A stretch of DNA of 64,000 bases from NCBI RefSeq assembly GCF_036227265.1, contig NZ_CP109446.1:6899001-6963000 (forward strand), read 5' to 3'. Source of the stretch: Streptomyces sp. NBC_01476. Lineage in GTDB: Bacteria > Actinomycetota > Actinomycetes > Streptomycetales > Streptomycetaceae. The translations under genes were made by a program, and so were the position numbers. A model generated the notes under the pieces. That model was given only the letters and a program-made list of their open reading frames with translations. It had not been told where the DNA came from and did not search any database. Positions 62,033 to 64,000 of this stretch are shown in pieces. How positions within the stretch are numbered: the stretch's first letter is position 1; each line of letters opens with the position of its first letter.

Positions 62033-63340
62033 TCAGCGGACGGGTGCTGCACAAACGGGTGGTTCGTCGCTGTCTTCGGGCCGGGTGCTGGGCTGGGTGG
62101 GGTTGCGGAGGGCGTTGCCGAGGAGGTCGATGGCATTGCGTTGGAGGCGGAGTCGGACGTGGGCGTACACCGTCGCGGTCACTCCGATGTGGGCATGGCC
62201 CAACAGCTCCTTGATGACGACAAGTTCGACGCCTTGTTCGAGCAGGAAGGTGGCCGCTGAGTGTCGGAGATCGTGGAACCTGATGCGTCGCAGGGCGGCT
62301 CGGCGGAGCAGGGTGTTGAAGTGCCGGGTGAGGGTGGCTCCCTCGATCGGGGAGCCGTCGGGCCGGGTGAAGACGTAGCCGCTCGCCTTCCAGCCCGTCC
62401 CCGCCGCCGCACGTTCCTGACGCTGCCGTTCGCGGTGCTGTTCGAGGGAGCGCAGGCACTCGGTCGGCAGTGCGATCCGCCGCTCCGAGCTCTCGGTCTT
62501 GGTCGGGAGGGCGGTCAGGCCGCCGGAGTTGGTGCGCTGGAGGGTGCGTCGGATGCTGGCTGTTGCGCCGGCCAGGTCGAGGTCTTCCCAGCGCAGGCCG
62601 AGGAGTTCGCCCTTGCGTAGTCCGGTGCGCAGGGCGAGCTCGAATAGCGCGCTCAGCCGGTGGCCGTTCGTGGCGGTGAGGAACGCGCGGGCCTCCTCGG
62701 CGGTGAGGGGTTCGAACCGGCGGGGGCGTGGGGCACCCATGCGGACGTTGCGGGCGACGTTTCGGGGGATCTCCTCTTCGCGCACGGCGTGTTCCAGGGC
62801 GGACTTGAGGACGGAGTGGACGTAGGTCAGGGTCAGCGGCGAGAGCCGCTTGGAGCAGCACTTGCCGACGGCGCAGCACTGGGGCTGGTCGCGGGCGGTG
62901 TCGAGGCCGCGTGTGCAGCACTGGCAGGTGGTGCGGAGGTGGTCGAGCCAGGTGCGGACGTCCTTTGCGGTGAGCTTGGCGAGCTTCTTATTGCCCAGGC
63001 CCGGGATGACGTAGAGGCGGACGACAGCGGTGTAGCGGGTGTGGGTGTTCTCGCGGAGCCGGTGGACGGCGACGGTCTCCAGCCAGTAGGTGAGGAACGC
63101 GCCGACGCTGCCCTGCGCCGAGGGGGCGGGGATGCCCCTGTTGCTGGTGGCGATCTTCTCGGTGAGCTTGGCGAGCGCGTCCTTGCGGGTGGTGCCGTAG
63201 ACGTGGACGCGTTTGCGGGTGTTGCCGGGGGCGAGGACGTATCCGGCGGCTTCCCAGCGTCCGTCTTTGCGCTGGTAGACGGTGCCGTCTCCGTTGGCGC
63301 GCACACGGCGTGAGGCGGGGGTGTCGCGAGGCGTGGTCAT
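62033..63340 (-). CDS. Tyrosine integrase of an integrative element
   Basis: 435 residues. An AP2-like arm-binding N-terminus (GDGTVYQRKDGRWEAAGYVL) and SAM-like core (VGAFLTYWLETVAVHRLREN) lead to an inserted eight-cysteine cluster at about residues 139-165. The catalytic residues are Arg in ALRTGLRKGELLGLRW, H-x-x-R in FHDLRHSAATFLLEQG, His in ELLGHAHIGVTATVY and Tyr in the same stretch. The start touches the excisionase stop. No tRNA end was found in the 98 bp between its stop and the immunity gene, so the att site is not identified. Confidence 0.92.
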   Translation of the reverse strand: MTTPRDTPASRRVRANGDGTVYQRKDGRWEAAGYVLAPGNTRKRVHVYGTTRKDALAKLTEKIATSNRGIPAPSAQGSVGAFLTYWLETVAVHRLRENTHTRYTAVVRLYVIPGLGNKKLAKLTAKDVRTWLDHLRTTCQCCTRGLDTARDQPQCCAVGKCCSKRLSPLTLTYVHSVLKSALEHAVREEEIPRNVARNVRMGAPRPRRFEPLTAEEARAFLTATNGHRLSALFELALRTGLRKGELLGLRWEDLDLAGATASIRRTLQRTNSGGLTALPTKTESSERRIALPTECLRSLEQHRERQRQERAAAGTGWKASGYVFTRPDGSPIEGATLTRHFNTLLRRAALRRIRFHDLRHSAATFLLEQGVELVVIKELLGHAHIGVTATVYAHVRLRLQRNAIDLLGNALRNPTQPSTRPEDSDEPPVCAAPVR

Positions 63341-63528
63341 CAGGCGGCTTCCTGTTCGAGGCGGGTGATGATGAGGTGGTCCAGGGCGCGGGCGGGGATG
63401 CGGCGAGCTCGGCCGAGGGTGAGGGAGGGAAGCTCCCGGGTGCGCAGGAGGTCGTAGACGGCGGAGCGGCCGATCTTGAGCCGGGCCATGACCTCGGGCA
63501 CGGTGAGGAGTTCGATGCTTGTGGTCAC
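63340..63528 (-). CDS. Excisionase
   Basis: 62 residues, an AlpA/MerR-type winged helix (LTVPEVMARLKIGRSAVYDL, LRTRELPSLTLGRARRIPAR, LDHLIITRLEQEAA). The gene overlaps the replication initiator's end by 4 bp and the integrase start by one base. This rep-xis-int order is standard for actinomycete integrative and conjugative elements. It directs excision with the integrase. Confidence 0.9.
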   Translation of the reverse strand: MTTSIELLTVPEVMARLKIGRSAVYDLLRTRELPSLTLGRARRIPARALDHLIITRLEQEAA

Positions 63529-64000
63529 GCGACAGCTCCCGCCCGGACAGGACCGGTCAGCTGACCGGCTGAGTGACCGGCGCGGTCACCGGGGTACTCC
63601 GGCTGCCGAAGCCGGTGCAAGGACTCGGTTCGGGTCTGTTGCCTCGCCGCGAGGAGTTCGGAGAGGTGGGCGAGTTCGGGTAGCAGGCCGGTGCCGGCGT
63701 AGTGCCAGTGCGAGATGACCAGCGTGGTGTCCGAGCTGCCGTGCTGACCGGCGACCTGGCGGTGACCGGAGGTCAGGCCAGTGGAGTGACCGGCCCGGTC
63801 GTCGCCCGCGTGGCCAAGCCGGTCAGTTTGCCAGGCGGCCCGTTCGGCGCGGAGGTGCGCCAGGGTGGTGGAGTATCGGCGGGTGCGGGTGGAAAAGTGG
63901 CCTCGAAAGCCGAGCATGTGGGCCCACTGCCGCAGGCGGAGGTGAACATGCTGGTCCTGGGCGCCGAGGCGCCAGGCGGTGTGGATCATGCGGCGGGCGT
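63525..64000 (-). CDS. Replication initiator protein (RepSA type), C-terminal part
   Basis: The frame is open to the right edge; the visible 158 codons end in TCA at 63525. The start of the visible part (RRMIHTAWRLGAQDQHVHLR, RQWAHMLGFRGHFSTRTRRY, STTLAHLRAERAAWQTD) matches the conserved C-terminal region of RepSA-like initiators of Streptomyces integrative plasmids (pSAM2 type). The following tail is poorly conserved. The N-terminus lies outside the window. Confidence 0.82.
   Translation of the reverse strand, partial: ARRMIHTAWRLGAQDQHVHLRLRQWAHMLGFRGHFSTRTRRYSTTLAHLRAERAAWQTDRLGHAGDDRAGHSTGLTSGHRQVAGQHGSSDTTLVISHWHYAGTGLLPELAHLSELLAARQQTRTESLHRLRQPEYPGDRAGHSAGQLTGPVRAGAVA

Noticed and set aside
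1..64000. CRISPR array or cas genes
   Set aside because: No series of short repeats with regular spacers and no Cas-like protein was seen in any frame.

Overview
The window is high-GC actinobacterial DNA, almost certainly a Streptomyces or close relative. Pointers are strong G/C third-position codon bias, GTG starts, start/stop overlaps of the ATGA/GTGA type, an integrase-excisionase-replication initiator set typical of actinomycete integrative elements, and a large LamG/RHS secreted pair. It looks like an accessory region: at least seven IS copies or remnants, three integrase loci, many gene relics and a few intact operons between them.

Layout. 1-2250: right part of an integrative element (integrase N-terminus at the left edge, XRE regulator, small HTH protein), a broken HIT-family gene, and a 3' half of a proline tRNA acting as an attachment-site relic. 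2390-3900: frameshifted tyrosine integrase plus excisionase. 4155-6890: complete IS3-family element, frameshifted ISAs1-type transposase and an IS256 relic. 7220-11830: a very long secreted protein (lysozyme-like, golvesin-type and SGNH hydrolase domains) with a small membrane protein. 11838-13204: complete IS256-family element. 13444-15806: SDR and NmrA-like reductases with a divergent TetR regulator. 15897-19005: truncated IS3 copy, XRE-like regulator, IS110 relic and DUF6884-like gene. 19107-23133: ferric-reductase-like flavocytochrome and a small anchored protein, divergent from an OmpR/histidine kinase pair. 23305-27667: a graveyard of recombinase, MFS, PadR, membrane-protein and PaaX fragments around one intact quinone-reductase-like gene. 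27692-30021: MarR-controlled redox/hydrolase cluster. 30229-31737: broken M20 amidohydrolase and TRIC-channel genes. 32302-33918: GMC oxidoreductase. 34048-37765: decayed TniB/TniQ, IS5 fragment, molybdopterin-oxidoreductase relic and a decayed exported protein. 37747-45028: GntR-controlled ABC importer and sugar-acid catabolic operon. 45058-49693: one lipoprotein gene cut into four pieces by three IS insertions, one of them carrying an acetyltransferase passenger. 50197-61935: LamG exoprotein, RHS-Hint polymorphic toxin and its putative immunity gene. 62033-64000: integrase, excisionase and replication initiator of another integrative element.

Working units. The clearest functional unit is the sugar-acid operon: solute-binding protein, two permeases, enolase-superfamily dehydratase, aldo-keto reductase and Gfo/Idh/MocA dehydrogenase, led by a GntR gene with a perfect 20-bp palindrome. 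The most interesting is the RHS toxin, whose C-terminal domain and downstream immunity gene have codon usage unlike the rest of the window, as expected for an exchanged toxin/immunity cassette. The MarR and TetR clusters look like electrophile or quinone stress modules.

Caution. At least eleven genes carry single-base frameshifts, several of them consistent with loss or gain of one base in a G/C run. Some 'pseudogenes' may therefore be sequencing or assembly errors. Others (with internal deletions, IS interruptions or missing ends) are clearly real relics.
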